From assembly GCA_016868395.1 (NCBI GenBank), contig VGGW01000004.1:1-37676 (forward strand): a stretch of 37,676 nt of DNA, in the 5' to 3' direction. Below are positions 16,076-25,046 of the stretch, one piece after another. The first letter of the stretch is position 1; each line of letters begins with the position of its first letter. The notes beneath the pieces are model-generated. The model was not told the DNA's origin, did no database searches, and saw nothing but the letters and a program-made list of their open reading frames with translations. A program made the translations under genes and the position numbers. This DNA is from Bacteroidota bacterium. GTDB taxonomy: Bacteria; Bacteroidota; Bacteroidia; Sphingobacteriales; Sphingobacteriaceae.

Positions 16076-16566
16076 ACTGGTACGTGATCTATACGAAATC
16101 GCGATCGGAGAAAATGGTTGCAGATAAATTGGCTAAAGTCGGCGTAGAGGTGTTTTGCCCGGTATTAAAAAGAAAAAAACTCTGGAGCGACCGTTGGAAA
16201 TGGGTGGAGGAGCCCTTGTTTCGCTCTTATTGTTTCGTCAGGTTGGAGGATTGGCAAAGAGAGCAGGTCTTTAGCGTGCCCGGCGTGGTGCGCTACGTGT
16301 TTCATTGCGGGAAACCGGCCAGCATCCGCGAGAAGGAAATGAATCTCCTGAAAAATTGGCTGATTGAATTCGATCATGAATGCATTCAGGCTGAACAGCT
16401 GAATGTGAACGACCGAATCCGAATTCGTTCAGGAGCACTGATGGATAAAGAAGCAAAGGTTTTGGAAAACATGGGTCATTATGCCCTGTTATTCCTGGAA
16501 GATCTGGTTGTGCAAGTCAGGGTCGACCTGAGAAAGAATATCGTAGAGAAATTACAGGCCTCTTAA
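16072..16566 (+). CDS. UpxY-type NusG-family transcription antiterminator
   Basis: A 164-residue NusG paralogue. The NGN domain is obvious from MNWYVIYTKSRSEKMVADKL through FCPVLKRKKLWSDRWKWVEEPLFRSYCFVRL and SVPGVVRYVFHCGKPASIRE (residues 1-90). The C-terminal third (about 115-160: VNDRIRIRSGALMDKEAKVL...VQVRVDL) is the KOW-like part. In Bacteroides, UpxY proteins travel with RNA polymerase through their own capsule operon and prevent early termination. Its position before gmd and the export genes fits that role, and the 4-base ATGA overlap couples it to the regulator. No UpxZ-like inhibitor gene is seen in the window. Confidence 0.9.
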   Translation: MNWYVIYTKSRSEKMVADKLAKVGVEVFCPVLKRKKLWSDRWKWVEEPLFRSYCFVRLEDWQREQVFSVPGVVRYVFHCGKPASIREKEMNLLKNWLIEFDHECIQAEQLNVNDRIRIRSGALMDKEAKVLENMGHYALLFLEDLVVQVRVDLRKNIVEKLQAS

Positions 16567-16765
16567 AAGGCGCTGATATTGATCATTTTTTTAGGATGTC
16601 GCAAAGCCAATATGTGACTGAAAGGGCGGAGCCGTGAGCAGTTGACACCCGATAGCAATCGGGTTGACAGTTGACAATTGACAGTTGATGCGGACTTGTA
16701 GCTCTTGTCTTGTTGAAATTATATTAAATTTACTGGATGTTTAATTTATTGCTTCGCACAGAATC
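16567..16765 (+). promoter_or_regulatory. Leader region between the antiterminator and gmd
   Basis: This 199-base gap contains CCCGATAGCAATCGGG (16648-16663), an imperfect copy of the palindrome found at 15078. It is followed by three overlapping TTGACAGTTGACAATTGACA-type words (16664-16688). As the first untranslated stretch downstream of an UpxY gene it is the natural place for a terminator or recruitment site, but no U-run terminator or known recruitment element is recognisable. A TAAATTTA box near 16727 is a weak promoter candidate. Confidence 0.3.
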
Positions 16766-17902
16766 ATGAAAGTAGCATTAATCACGGGTATCACTGGACA
16801 AGATGGGGCTTATTTAACGGAATTCCTTCTGAAGAAGGGCTACATGGTTCATGGAATTAAACGTAGAAGTTCGCAACTGAATACCGACCGTATCGATCAT
16901 TTGTATCAGGATCCGCATGAACAGGGGGTTCGTTTGAAACTACATTATGGTGATCTGACTGATTCAACTAACCTGATTCGCATCATTCAGGAAACTCAGC
17001 CGGATGAGATCTACAATCTGGCTGCAATGAGTCATGTACAAGTGAGTTTTGAGACCCCTGAATACACTGCTAATGCGGATGGATTAGGTACTTTGCGTAT
17101 ACTTGAGGCTGTCAGAATACTTGGTTTAGAAAGAAAGACCAAGATTTATCAGGCATCTACCTCCGAATTATATGGTTTGGTGCAGGAAGTTCCACAAAGC
17201 GAAAAAACCCCATTTTATCCCCGTTCTCCATATGCCGTAGCAAAAATGTATGCTTACTGGATTACGGTCAATTATCGTGAAGCATATAATCTGTTCGCCT
17301 GTAATGGTATTTTATTCAATCATGAAAGTCCGGTTCGGGGTGAAACTTTCGTAACCCGTAAAATTACCCGGGCTGCAGCAAAAATTGCACTTGGCTTACA
17401 GAATTGCTTATACCTTGGAAATCTTTCGGCTCAGCGCGACTGGGGGCATGCCAAAGATTATGTGGAGGCGATGTGGTTGATCCTGCAACAGGAAAAGCCG
17501 GAAGATTTCGTGATTGCAACCGGCGCTACGACTACGGTTCGCGATTTTGTGAAAATGAGCTTTGCCGAACTGGGTATAGAAGTCGAATTCAGTGGGAAGG
17601 ATGAACATGAGAGGGGAGTTATCATTGATATAGACGAAGCTAAAGCTGCAAGCTTAAAGCTGAAAGAGGAAAATCTGAGGCCTGGGACTACTGTGGTCAA
17701 AGTAGATCCAAAGTATTTCAGACCTACTGAAGTGGATTTGTTAATCGGTGATCCAACTAAATCAATGACCAAGTTGAACTGGAAACCGAAATATGACTTG
17801 CCAGCACTCGTAAAAGAAATGGTTTTATCAGATCTCCATTTAATGAAGAAAGATGAATATCTAAAAGATGGTGGATTTAATACGCTGAATTATTTTGAAT
17901 AA
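16766..17902 (+). CDS. gmd: GDP-mannose 4,6-dehydratase
   Basis: Converts GDP-D-mannose to GDP-4-keto-6-deoxymannose, precursor of GDP-fucose, GDP-rhamnose, perosamine and related sugars. The 378-residue protein has the NADP-binding [10 protein letters not shown] (residues 8-17), [15 protein letters not shown] (33-47), the catalytic residues Thr132, Glu134 and the Tyr156-x3-Lys160 pair in STSELYG and SPYAVAK, and [24 protein letters not shown]. No GDP-fucose synthase, reductase or aminotransferase specific for this product is adjacent, so the final GDP sugar cannot be named from this window. Confidence 0.95.
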   Translation: MKVALITGITGQDGAYLTEFLLKKGYMVHGIKRRSSQLNTDRIDHLYQDPHEQGVRLKLHYGDLTDSTNLIRIIQETQPDEIYNLAAMSHVQVSFETPEYTANADGLGTLRILEAVRILGLERKTKIYQASTSELYGLVQEVPQSEKTPFYPRSPYAVAKMYAYWITVNYREAYNLFACNGILFNHESPVRGETFVTRKITRAAAKIALGLQNCLYLGNLSAQRDWGHAKDYVEAMWLILQQEKPEDFVIATGATTTVRDFVKMSFAELGIEVEFSGKDEHERGVIIDIDEAKAASLKLKEENLRPGTTVVKVDPKYFRPTEVDLLIGDPTKSMTKLNWKPKYDLPALVKEMVLSDLHLMKKDEYLKDGGFNTLNYFE

Positions 17903-17914
17903 TCATAGGACTGC

Positions 17915-18016
17915 GTCATTTCGATGAGCGAACAAAATCGTGAAACTTAAAACAAGATTTAGCGCGAAGAGAAATCTACCACTTAAGATTTATCTTCGTG
18001 CCTCCTTCGAAATGAC
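17915..18016. repeat. Long inverted-repeat element (GTCATTTCGA family)
   Basis: The outer arms GTCATTTCGA (17915-17924) and TCGAAATGAC (18007-18016) are perfect inverses. Inside them GCGCGAAGAGAAATCT (17962-17977) pairs with AGATTTATCTTCGTGC (17986-18001) at 14 of 16 positions around an 8-base loop. It fills the gap between gmd and the export gene and resembles the element at 15212-15275. Confidence 0.65.
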
Positions 18017-18062
18017 GGGGAACCCAATAAAAACTTATATTCAAAATAACCGCAAGAATAAT

Positions 18063-18070
18063 TAGCTTTG
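18063..18070 (+). promoter_or_regulatory. Possible -7 box for the SLBB export gene
   Basis: TAGCTTTG matches TAnnTTTG 14 bases before the ATG at 18085. No TTG lies at the expected distance upstream, so the export genes may equally be read through from gmd. Confidence 0.3.
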
Positions 18071-18084
18071 CACAAATTTTAAAT

Positions 18085-20610
18085 ATGAAAATCAATAAAA
18101 TATTCAGCCTCTGCGTATTGATATTCTTTGTTGCTTTAACCTCACCCGTTTTAGCACAGGTAAACCCCCAAAACCTGAACAATATCCGCGTAGATGAACT
18201 GAGTGATGATCAGGTTAGGGCTTTTATGCGTCAGGCCGGGGCCAGTGGAATGGGTGATGCCCAGTTGGAGCAAATGGCTCAGGCAAGGGGAATGCGGCCG
18301 GAAGAAGTCAAGAAATTAAGAGAGCGTGTCGATAAGCTTAAAAAAGAAGATAAAAAGCAGGGTGGAGGATCAGATCCGAACAAAGTTCAAGCGAAGAAGG
18401 GAACAGAAGACAGAGAAATGAACTTTGATCAGGAAAGTGATAGCACTGATGTTCAAAAAGATCCCGAAACCGAAGCAGAAAAGGTATTCAATGAACTTCG
18501 CTCTAAAATATTTGGTGCCGATATATTTAAAAACTCTAAGCTAACGTTTGAGCCTAACTTAAATATTGCTACGCCAAAAAATTATGTCATCGGACCGAAT
18601 GATGAGCTCCTGATTGACCTATACGGAAATTCGGAAGCTTCCTATAATCTGAAGGTGAGTCCGGAAGGAACGATTAAAATTGAATACGTCGGGGTAGTAC
18701 CTGTCGGGGGACTAACGGTAGAGGCTGCCACTTCAAGGATCAGATCCCGCATGTCAGCTGTTTATGCCGGTTTGCGCAGCGGGAGTACGAAATTGAATGT
18801 AGCTGTGGGTAATATCCGGAGCATCAAGGTGATTCTGACCGGCGAAATTGTGAAACCGGGAACCTATACTTTGCCATCTCTGGCAAATGTTTTTAATGCG
18901 CTCTATTCTTCCGGCGGACCGACAGAAAGGGGTTCTTTCCGAAACATTGAATTGATCAGAGCGGGGAAAAAGATTGCCCTTCTGGATATTTATGATTTCC
19001 TGATGAAGGGTCAGCTGTCTGATGAGGTAAGATTGCAGGATCAGGATATCATTCGTGTTCCGGTGTATCAGTCGCGTATTGAAATTGTTGGAGAAGTGAA
19101 ACGCCCCGGAATATTTGAATTAAGAAGCGGAGAAACCTTGACCGATCTCCTGAATTTTGCCGGCGATTTTACTGAAAATGCCTACCGAGCCAGAGTGAAA
19201 GTGTTAAAGAATACCGATACCGAACGTAAAATAGCCGATATCAGTTCCGCTCAGTTCACGGGGTATCAGCCGAATACCGGAGATAAGTATTTTGTGGACA
19301 GGGTATTGGAAAGATTTGTAAACCGGGTACAGATTCAGGGTGCGGTATTCAGACCTGGAGCTTATGAATTGGAATCAGGCATGAAACTTTCTCAATTAAT
19401 CCGTAAGGCGGAGGGCTTAAAAGAGGATGCTTTTATGTCCAGAGGCTATATCACTCGTCTAAAATCAGATAATCAAACTCAAATGATTTCTTTTGATTTA
19501 GGGGCAATCATTTCGGCCAAAACACCTGATATCAACTTACAAAGAGAAGATATCATCAGCATTTCCTCCATCTTTGATTTACAGGAAGAGTTTAAGGTCA
19601 GCATCGATGGAGAAGTAAGAGAGCCCGGTGAATTTGACTATGCGCAGAACATGACACTCGAAGAGTTGATCATCCAGGCGGGTGGATTCTTAGAAAGCGC
19701 GAGTCCGCAGCGTGTTGAAATCTCCAGACGCGTCAAATCCTCCGATCAAAGTTCAGAGAAAGCCCAAACCGCCGAGGTGTTTCAAATCAATGTGGAAAAA
19801 GACTTGAACCTATCAGTCCCTAAGTTTGAGCTGCAGCCTTTTGACATCGTCTCGGTTCGTAGCTCCATTGGGTATGAAATTCAACGACAGGTTAAAATTG
19901 AGGGTGAAGTACTTTATCCCGGCATGTACACGATCAGCAATAAGAATGAACGCATTTCCGATTTAGTAAATCGTGCCGGGGGCTTAACCGCATTGGCCTA
20001 TACCAAGGGTGCTTCGCTAAAGCGAGAAGGGGCAATGAAACTCAGAGGTTTGGATAAAGATGATGCCAAAGCCCAGGCCGCCTTAGCCGAAGAAGAGAAA
20101 TTGAAGGTGAAGAAGCTACAGCGTTTGCAAGAAAGCGCTTTGGATTCAACGGCCACGGTAAAAGAAGAAGAAATTCTTAAAAATGTTTATGTGGGAATCG
20201 ATTTAGAGAAAATATTATTGGCACCCAAAACTGCTGCCGACTTAATTTTAGAGGAAGGGGATGTATTGCGAATCCCGAAAGAATTGCAAACCGTGAAGGT
20301 GAATGGGGAAGTGCTCTATCCGGTAACGACCAGCTATACCAAAGGAAAAGCCTTTAAATACTATGTTTCACAGGGTGGCGGCTTCTCGGAACGTTCTATG
20401 CGTAAACGTGCTTATGTCATTTATGCGAATGGTGCGGTGAAAAGTACCATTAAGGTGCTTTTATTTAATAAATACCCGAGCATCGAGCCCGGAGCGGAGG
20501 TCTTTATCCCTAAGAAAGAATCAAAGAGACCGGTAAGTGCAGGCGAAATTGTTGGAATTTCAAGTGCATTGGCTTCGACGGCGGTGATTATTTTAAATTT
20601 GGTTAAATAA
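18085..20610 (+). CDS. Polysaccharide export outer-membrane protein with multiple SLBB domains (Wza-like)
   Basis: An 841-residue exported protein, much longer than E. coli Wza, of the multi-SLBB form common in Bacteroidota. A signal peptide (MKINKIFSLCVLIFFVALTSPVLAQ) is followed by a charged linker rich in Lys, Asp and Glu, and the polysaccharide-export domain starts near residue 166 (YVIGPNDELLIDLYG). Six SLBB-like repeats begin near residues 246, 331, 414, 504, 602 and 737, each with a GEVxxPGxY or similar core. A terminal hydrophobic stretch (ISSALASTAVIILNLVK) ends the protein. It would form the outer-membrane exit channel for the capsule. Its stop overlaps the truncated wzz start, showing the original wza-wzz operon order. 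Confidence 0.9.
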   Translation: MKINKIFSLCVLIFFVALTSPVLAQVNPQNLNNIRVDELSDDQVRAFMRQAGASGMGDAQLEQMAQARGMRPEEVKKLRERVDKLKKEDKKQGGGSDPNKVQAKKGTEDREMNFDQESDSTDVQKDPETEAEKVFNELRSKIFGADIFKNSKLTFEPNLNIATPKNYVIGPNDELLIDLYGNSEASYNLKVSPEGTIKIEYVGVVPVGGLTVEAATSRIRSRMSAVYAGLRSGSTKLNVAVGNIRSIKVILTGEIVKPGTYTLPSLANVFNALYSSGGPTERGSFRNIELIRAGKKIALLDIYDFLMKGQLSDEVRLQDQDIIRVPVYQSRIEIVGEVKRPGIFELRSGETLTDLLNFAGDFTENAYRARVKVLKNTDTERKIADISSAQFTGYQPNTGDKYFVDRVLERFVNRVQIQGAVFRPGAYELESGMKLSQLIRKAEGLKEDAFMSRGYITRLKSDNQTQMISFDLGAIISAKTPDINLQREDIISISSIFDLQEEFKVSIDGEVREPGEFDYAQNMTLEELIIQAGGFLESASPQRVEISRRVKSSDQSSEKAQTAEVFQINVEKDLNLSVPKFELQPFDIVSVRSSIGYEIQRQVKIEGEVLYPGMYTISNKNERISDLVNRAGGLTALAYTKGASLKREGAMKLRGLDKDDAKAQAALAEEEKLKVKKLQRLQESALDSTATVKEEEILKNVYVGIDLEKILLAPKTAADLILEEGDVLRIPKELQTVKVNGEVLYPVTTSYTKGKAFKYYVSQGGGFSERSMRKRAYVIYANGAVKSTIKVLLFNKYPSIEPGAEVFIPKKESKRPVSAGEIVGISSALASTAVIILNLVK

Positions 20611-20933
20611 TGAGTACGAATAATCAGACAAACCATCCGAATAATGCCTCAGATGTTATCAGCTCTGTTCATGATGATGAAATTTCATTGAAGGAACTGA
20701 TCCTGAAGGTAAAGGAGTGGTGGCTTTTTTTGCTCAGTAAATGGAAATTGATTTTGGGCGTCGCATTTATGGGTGCGCTGTTAGGATTGGCCTATGCCTG
20801 GAATACCAAACCTAAATACAAAGCAGAATTTTCTTTTGTTTTAGAGGATGAAAAAGGCGGTGGCGGTTTAAGTGGCGCATTAGGTTTGGCGAGCCAGTTT
20901 GGTTTGAATATTGGAGGCGGTGAACTTGGATAA
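20610..20933 (+). pseudogene. Truncated Wzz chain-length determinant, N-terminal stub
   Basis: The frame encodes only 107 residues: a soluble N-terminus, LKELILKVKEWWLFLLSKWK, one membrane helix (about residues 43-64) and the start of the periplasmic Wzz domain ending GLASQFGLNIGGGELG. The complete homologue encoded at 21441-22652 continues after the equivalent GGGE with more than 200 further residues. Here the sequence instead passes directly into an SLBB gene fragment in another frame. It overlaps the preceding SLBB stop by one base, so it is the original partner of that gene, cut by recombination. It could still make a small membrane peptide, but not a functional Wzz. Confidence 0.85.
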
Positions 20934-20934
20934 A

Positions 20935-21438
20935 ATGGACACATTTCAGTGGTTAGAGAAAAGTGCAAATGTTAATACTTTTATATATTTAAAGGAAGAG
21001 TTATTAAAAAATGTCCATATGGGAATTAAGCTGGATAAGATTATTGAAAATCCGGGTACTCCATCTGATCTGATTCTGGAGGAAGGTGATGTTTTAAGAA
21101 TACCTAAACAATTACAAACTGTGAAAGTTAATGGAGAAATATCATATCCGGTTACTACTATTTTTAGTCAGGGGGAAGGGTTTAAGCACTATATTTCGCA
21201 AGGAGGAGGTTTTTCCAACAAATCTTTGAAAAGGCGATCTTATGTAATTTACGCGAATGGCTCTGTGAAAAGTACCTCCAAATTGTTCTTTTTCAATAAT
21301 TATCCTTTAATAGAGCCTGGTGCAGAGCTTTTTGTTCCTCAGAAAGAAGATAAGAGACCATTATCTGCTGCGGAGATTGTAGGTGTTTCAAGTGGATTGG
21401 CATCATTAGATGTAATTATATTAAACCTGGTTAAATAG
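20935..21438 (+). pseudogene. 3' fragment of a second SLBB export gene
   Basis: The frame aligns without a gap to the last 160 or so residues of the 841-residue export protein, with roughly 100 of the last 145 positions identical. Shared parts include DLILEEGDVLRIPK, LQTVKVNGE, YVIYANG, IEPGAE and VIILNLVK. It has no signal peptide and holds only the final SLBB unit and the terminal hydrophobic segment. Similarity to the intact gene persists upstream to about 20925 in the same frame, before the ATG at 20935, so the fragment begins at a recombination joint. The intact copy is the likely working exporter. Its stop lies two bases before the complete wzz start, the same order as in an undisturbed wza-wzz operon. 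Confidence 0.85.
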
Positions 21439-21440
21439 TA

Positions 21441-22652
21441 ATGGCGAAACAGGAAAATTCGGATTTAAATAAATCTTTATTGAAAGCTCAATTTGATCAG
21501 GATGTGAATGACCATTCCAAGTATACTAAGGCAGGAAGTGTTCAGGGTTCAGATAAATATAATACCGCACAGTTAGTAAGCGATTCACTTTATTCAGACT
21601 CTGATGAAACAACAATCAAAGAAATGCTTCTGAAAGTTATTGAATGGGGCACTTATTTATTTTCCAAATGGGTTATTATCTTGTTGTTTGGACTGCTGGG
21701 TGGAGGATTAGGCATCTTATATTCATTGTCTAAAAAGCCACAGTATATTGCCGAGCTTACCTTTGTTTTAGAAGGTGGATCCAAATCAGGGGGACTTGAC
21801 AGCTATGCTGGTTTGGCCAGCCAATTTGGAATTAACATGGGTAGTGGTGGTGGAGAAGGCGTTTTTGAAGGTGAAAGCTTCCTCGCATTAATGCGTTCTC
21901 GATTAATGATTGAAAAAGCTTTATTAACCCCTGTTATTGTTCGCGGCAATAAAATATCATTGGCAGAATTTTATATCGAGATTAAAAATTTACGTGAGCA
22001 ATGGAAGAATGACCCTAAGAAAGAAAACATTCAGTTTCTTCCAGGAGCTAATCCTTTAACTTTTACCAAAGAGGAAAATAGTTTGATTAGTGACTTTCAT
22101 GGCGCTCTGGTTACAAATAACTTAACTATTGATAAGTTGGATAAAAAATCGAATATAATATCCCTTAGAGTGAGTTCTGAGAATGAATTATTTTCAAAAT
22201 ACCTTGCTGAAGTTTTAGTGAAGGAGGTTTCTCAGTTTTATGTGGAAACTAAGACCAAGAGGTCTGTAGACAATGTTAGAATTTTACAGAACCAGACTGA
22301 TTCAATAAGGCTTGTTTTTAATTCATCTATGATTGGAGCGGCAGCCTCCATCGACGCAAATCCAAATCCTAATTTGGCTCGACAAGTATTAAAAGTCCCG
22401 GCACAAAGGAGACAGGGAGATGCACAGGTTAACCAAGCAATATTATCTCAATTGGTCCAAAATCTTGAAATAGCAAAAATGACTTTGAGGAAAGAAACAC
22501 CATTAGTTCAGGTGATTGATAGACCAGTTCTTCCTCTAGTAAAAAAGGAGTTTGGCAAAGCTAAGGGACTCGTTTATGGTGGACTTATTGGTGGTCTCGC
22601 TATCGTAATATTCCTAATTACACGAAGATTGTTTATCCAAATTATTGCTTAG
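21441..22652 (+). CDS. Wzz-family chain-length determinant / polysaccharide co-polymerase
   Basis: A complete 403-residue inner-membrane protein that would set polymer length. A roughly 65-residue hydrophilic N-terminus precedes a first membrane helix (about 75-95). The periplasmic Wzz domain follows with YIAELTFVLEG, then a Gly-rich GLASQFGINMGSGGGEGVF. A helical region comes next (about 230-290), then KETPLVQVIDRPVLPL before the second helix (GLVYGGLIGGLAIVIFLI). No tyrosine-kinase domain is fused. It is a divergent relative of the stub at 20610 and belongs with the SLBB fragment before it, so the pair came in together. Base composition is more AT-rich than left of 20930. Confidence 0.9.
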   Translation: MAKQENSDLNKSLLKAQFDQDVNDHSKYTKAGSVQGSDKYNTAQLVSDSLYSDSDETTIKEMLLKVIEWGTYLFSKWVIILLFGLLGGGLGILYSLSKKPQYIAELTFVLEGGSKSGGLDSYAGLASQFGINMGSGGGEGVFEGESFLALMRSRLMIEKALLTPVIVRGNKISLAEFYIEIKNLREQWKNDPKKENIQFLPGANPLTFTKEENSLISDFHGALVTNNLTIDKLDKKSNIISLRVSSENELFSKYLAEVLVKEVSQFYVETKTKRSVDNVRILQNQTDSIRLVFNSSMIGAAASIDANPNPNLARQVLKVPAQRRQGDAQVNQAILSQLVQNLEIAKMTLRKETPLVQVIDRPVLPLVKKEFGKAKGLVYGGLIGGLAIVIFLITRRLFIQIIA

Positions 22653-22786
22653 AACGAGTTATAATTCACAATTTAGGAATCTCAGTTGTATGAAACATTA
22701 CCTTCAGCGTAAACAGAACGTGATGTACAACGAAAATGATACTCATCACATATTGATTAATCCAACTATATCCTATTAGATTTTCT

Positions 22787-24064
22787 ATGCTTCAAAATAA
22801 TGATATCAAAATTGCTGTGATTGGCTTAGGATACGTGGGCTTGCCATTAGCCGTAGAATTTGGTCGTAAATACAAAACTGTTGGGTTTGATATTAATGAA
22901 ACTCGAATTCAGGAATTAACTGATGGAATAGATAATACACTGGAAGTAGATAACCTATATCTTGAGCAGGTTCTTAAAGATGGTCTATTTTCTGTTACTC
23001 ATAAGAAGGAACAAATTTCAGATTGTAATATTTTTATAGTTACTGTGCCCACACCTACGGATTTAAACAATAGACCAGTATTAATCCCATTAGAAAAAGC
23101 TAGCCAGACAGTTGGCTCCATTTTAAAAAAAGGTGATATTGTTATTTACGAGAGTACAGTATATCCTGGGGTAACTGAAGAGATATGCGTCCCGGTTTTG
23201 GAGAAGGTGAGCGGATTGAAATATAACATTGACTTTCATGTTGGATATAGCCCTGAAAGAATTAATCCTGGTGACAAACAGCATACAGTTACGAAAATTT
23301 TAAAAGTAACATCTGGATCCACGCCGGCTATTGCCGAAAAAGTTGACCAATTATACAATTCTGTCATTACAGCGGGAACGTTCAAAGCTTCCAGTATTAA
23401 AGTAGCAGAAGCTGCTAAAGTAATTGAAAACTCTCAGCGTGATATAAATATTGCTTTTGTGAATGAGCTTTCTAAAATTTTTAATCTACTCGGAATTGAT
23501 ACTAATGATGTTTTAGAAGCTGCATCTACAAAGTGGAATTTTTTAAATTTTAGACCTGGGTTAGTAGGAGGGCATTGTATTGGTGTAGATCCTTACTATC
23601 TAGCACAAAAGGCTCAGGAAGTTGGCTATCATCCTGAAATTATACTTGCGGGCAGACGACTAAATGATCAGATGGGTAAATACGTCGCAACAGAGTTGAT
23701 CAAACTCATGATTAAGAAGGATATTAAAGTGAAAGGGTCAAAGGTTTTGGTATTAGGCTTTACATTTAAAGAAAACTGCCCAGACGTGAGAAATACAAAG
23801 GTGATAGATATAATAGATGAACTAAAATCCTATAACATAAATGTCACTATTACTGATCCGTGGGCTAATCCACAAGAAGTACAGGAACATTATAAAATAA
23901 AGATTTTCAAGGAAACACCGCAGGAAAAGTTTGATGCTGTTATTTTATCTGTCAGTCATACTGCTTTCAGTGCTATAGATATCCCAGGTTTATTAAAAGC
24001 GACATCAGTTGTTTATGATGTGAAGGGCAGTTTATTAAGAAGTCAGGTTGACGGTAGATTATAA
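22787..24064 (+). CDS. UDP-N-acetylhexosamine 6-dehydrogenase (TviB/WbpO-like)
   Basis: Oxidises C6 of a UDP-N-acetylhexosamine (GlcNAc or GalNAc) to the uronic acid with NAD. The 425-residue protein has the NAD fold at [18 protein letters not shown] (residues 9-26), VPTPTD (87-92), [19 protein letters not shown] (153-163), Lys211 in [18 protein letters not shown] and the catalytic Cys264 in [12 protein letters not shown]. The [11 protein letters not shown] and [10 protein letters not shown] forms favour the TviB/WbpO branch over UDP-glucose dehydrogenase. Its stop overlaps the next gene's start by one base, coupling it with a TviC-like epimerase as in Vi and WbpO/WbpP loci. The 134 bases before it show nothing distinctive. 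Confidence 0.88.
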   Translation: MLQNNDIKIAVIGLGYVGLPLAVEFGRKYKTVGFDINETRIQELTDGIDNTLEVDNLYLEQVLKDGLFSVTHKKEQISDCNIFIVTVPTPTDLNNRPVLIPLEKASQTVGSILKKGDIVIYESTVYPGVTEEICVPVLEKVSGLKYNIDFHVGYSPERINPGDKQHTVTKILKVTSGSTPAIAEKVDQLYNSVITAGTFKASSIKVAEAAKVIENSQRDINIAFVNELSKIFNLLGIDTNDVLEAASTKWNFLNFRPGLVGGHCIGVDPYYLAQKAQEVGYHPEIILAGRRLNDQMGKYVATELIKLMIKKDIKVKGSKVLVLGFTFKENCPDVRNTKVIDIIDELKSYNINVTITDPWANPQEVQEHYKIKIFKETPQEKFDAVILSVSHTAFSAIDIPGLLKATSVVYDVKGSLLRSQVDGRL

Positions 24065-25038
24065 TGGATAAGCAGATAAAATTATTAATTACCGGAGGTG
24101 CTGGTTTTATAGGCTCGAATCTTGTTGAAAAATTTCTTCAAGATTCGCGTATTTCTCTTGTGCGTGTTGTGGATGATCTCTCCAATGGAAACTATTCTAA
24201 CATAGAGGAGTTCATTGGTAATCCGAGGTTTGAATTTATAAAGGCAGATATATGTGATTATCAAGTTTGTCTTGAAGTCACTAAGGATATTGATAAGGTT
24301 TCCCATCAGGCAGCTTTGGGATCAGTAACACGCTCAATAGAAAATCCTGTGCCTACTACTGAGGTGAATATTTTGGGTACCGTAAATTTGATGCATGCAT
24401 GTCACATCAACAAGGTTGAAAGAATAATTCTGGCTTGTTCGTCTTCAACTTATGGTGATAGCAAGGAACTGCCCAAAATAGAGAACAGGATCGGTGCACC
24501 ATTGAGTCCGTACGCTGTTACAAAATTAGCTGTCGAGGTGTTTGCGGATGTTTTCGCTAAGATTTATGGCTTAAACTATATCGGCTTACGATACTTTAAT
24601 ATATTCGGTCCCAAACAAAACTTGTTAAATCCATATGCAGCTGTTATCCCCCTTTTCTGTAAGGCATTTAATGAAAATGTGGAGCCATTGATCAATGGTG
24701 ACGGTGAAGCCAGTAGGGATTTTACTCATGTTAAGAACGTAATGCACGCTAATGATCTGGCTTTGTTTACTGATGATCCTAAGGCGATCAACGAAATTTA
24801 TAACGTTGCATGTGGGGATCAGATAAGTTTAAATCAAATGATCCTAATGCTGAAAGAGATTACTGGTAAAAATATTAGTCCAAAGTACGGTCCCGAAAGA
24901 TTTGGTGATGTTAAACATTCAAAAGCTGATATTTCTAAAATCAAAGAGCTTTTAGGTTACACAGTTAAATTGCCTTTTTACGAAGGGCTGAAGGAGACTT
25001 ACTACTGGTATATTGAACAGCAATTTAATGAAAAGTAG
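24064..25038 (+). CDS. UDP-N-acetylhexosamine 4-epimerase (TviC/WbpP-like SDR)
   Basis: An extended short-chain dehydrogenase/reductase of 324 residues. TGGAGFIGSNL (10-20) binds NAD; SSSTYG (126-131) and the Tyr150-x3-Lys154 pair form the active site. RYFNIFGPKQ and NGDGEASRDFTHV are typical of UDP-HexNAc 4-epimerases. HQAALGSVTRSIENP (81-95) corresponds to the WbpP motif HxAAxGSVPRSI. With the dehydrogenase before it the product would be a UDP-HexNAc uronic acid, probably UDP-GalNAcA. The ATG overlaps the upstream TAA by one base. Confidence 0.85.
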   Translation: MDKQIKLLITGGAGFIGSNLVEKFLQDSRISLVRVVDDLSNGNYSNIEEFIGNPRFEFIKADICDYQVCLEVTKDIDKVSHQAALGSVTRSIENPVPTTEVNILGTVNLMHACHINKVERIILACSSSTYGDSKELPKIENRIGAPLSPYAVTKLAVEVFADVFAKIYGLNYIGLRYFNIFGPKQNLLNPYAAVIPLFCKAFNENVEPLINGDGEASRDFTHVKNVMHANDLALFTDDPKAINEIYNVACGDQISLNQMILMLKEITGKNISPKYGPERFGDVKHSKADISKIKELLGYTVKLPFYEGLKETYYWYIEQQFNEK

Positions 25039-25046
25039 TTATTAAT

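Noticed and set aside
20610-20940. Simple frameshift or sequencing error in wzz
   Set aside because: The sequence after the break does not resume wzz in any frame; it aligns with the end of an SLBB protein, so two different genes are joined.
22756-22784. TTG and TAGATTTT as a promoter for the TviB-like gene
   Set aside because: The -7 box would end only two bases before the start codon and lacks the final G; read-through from wzz is simpler.
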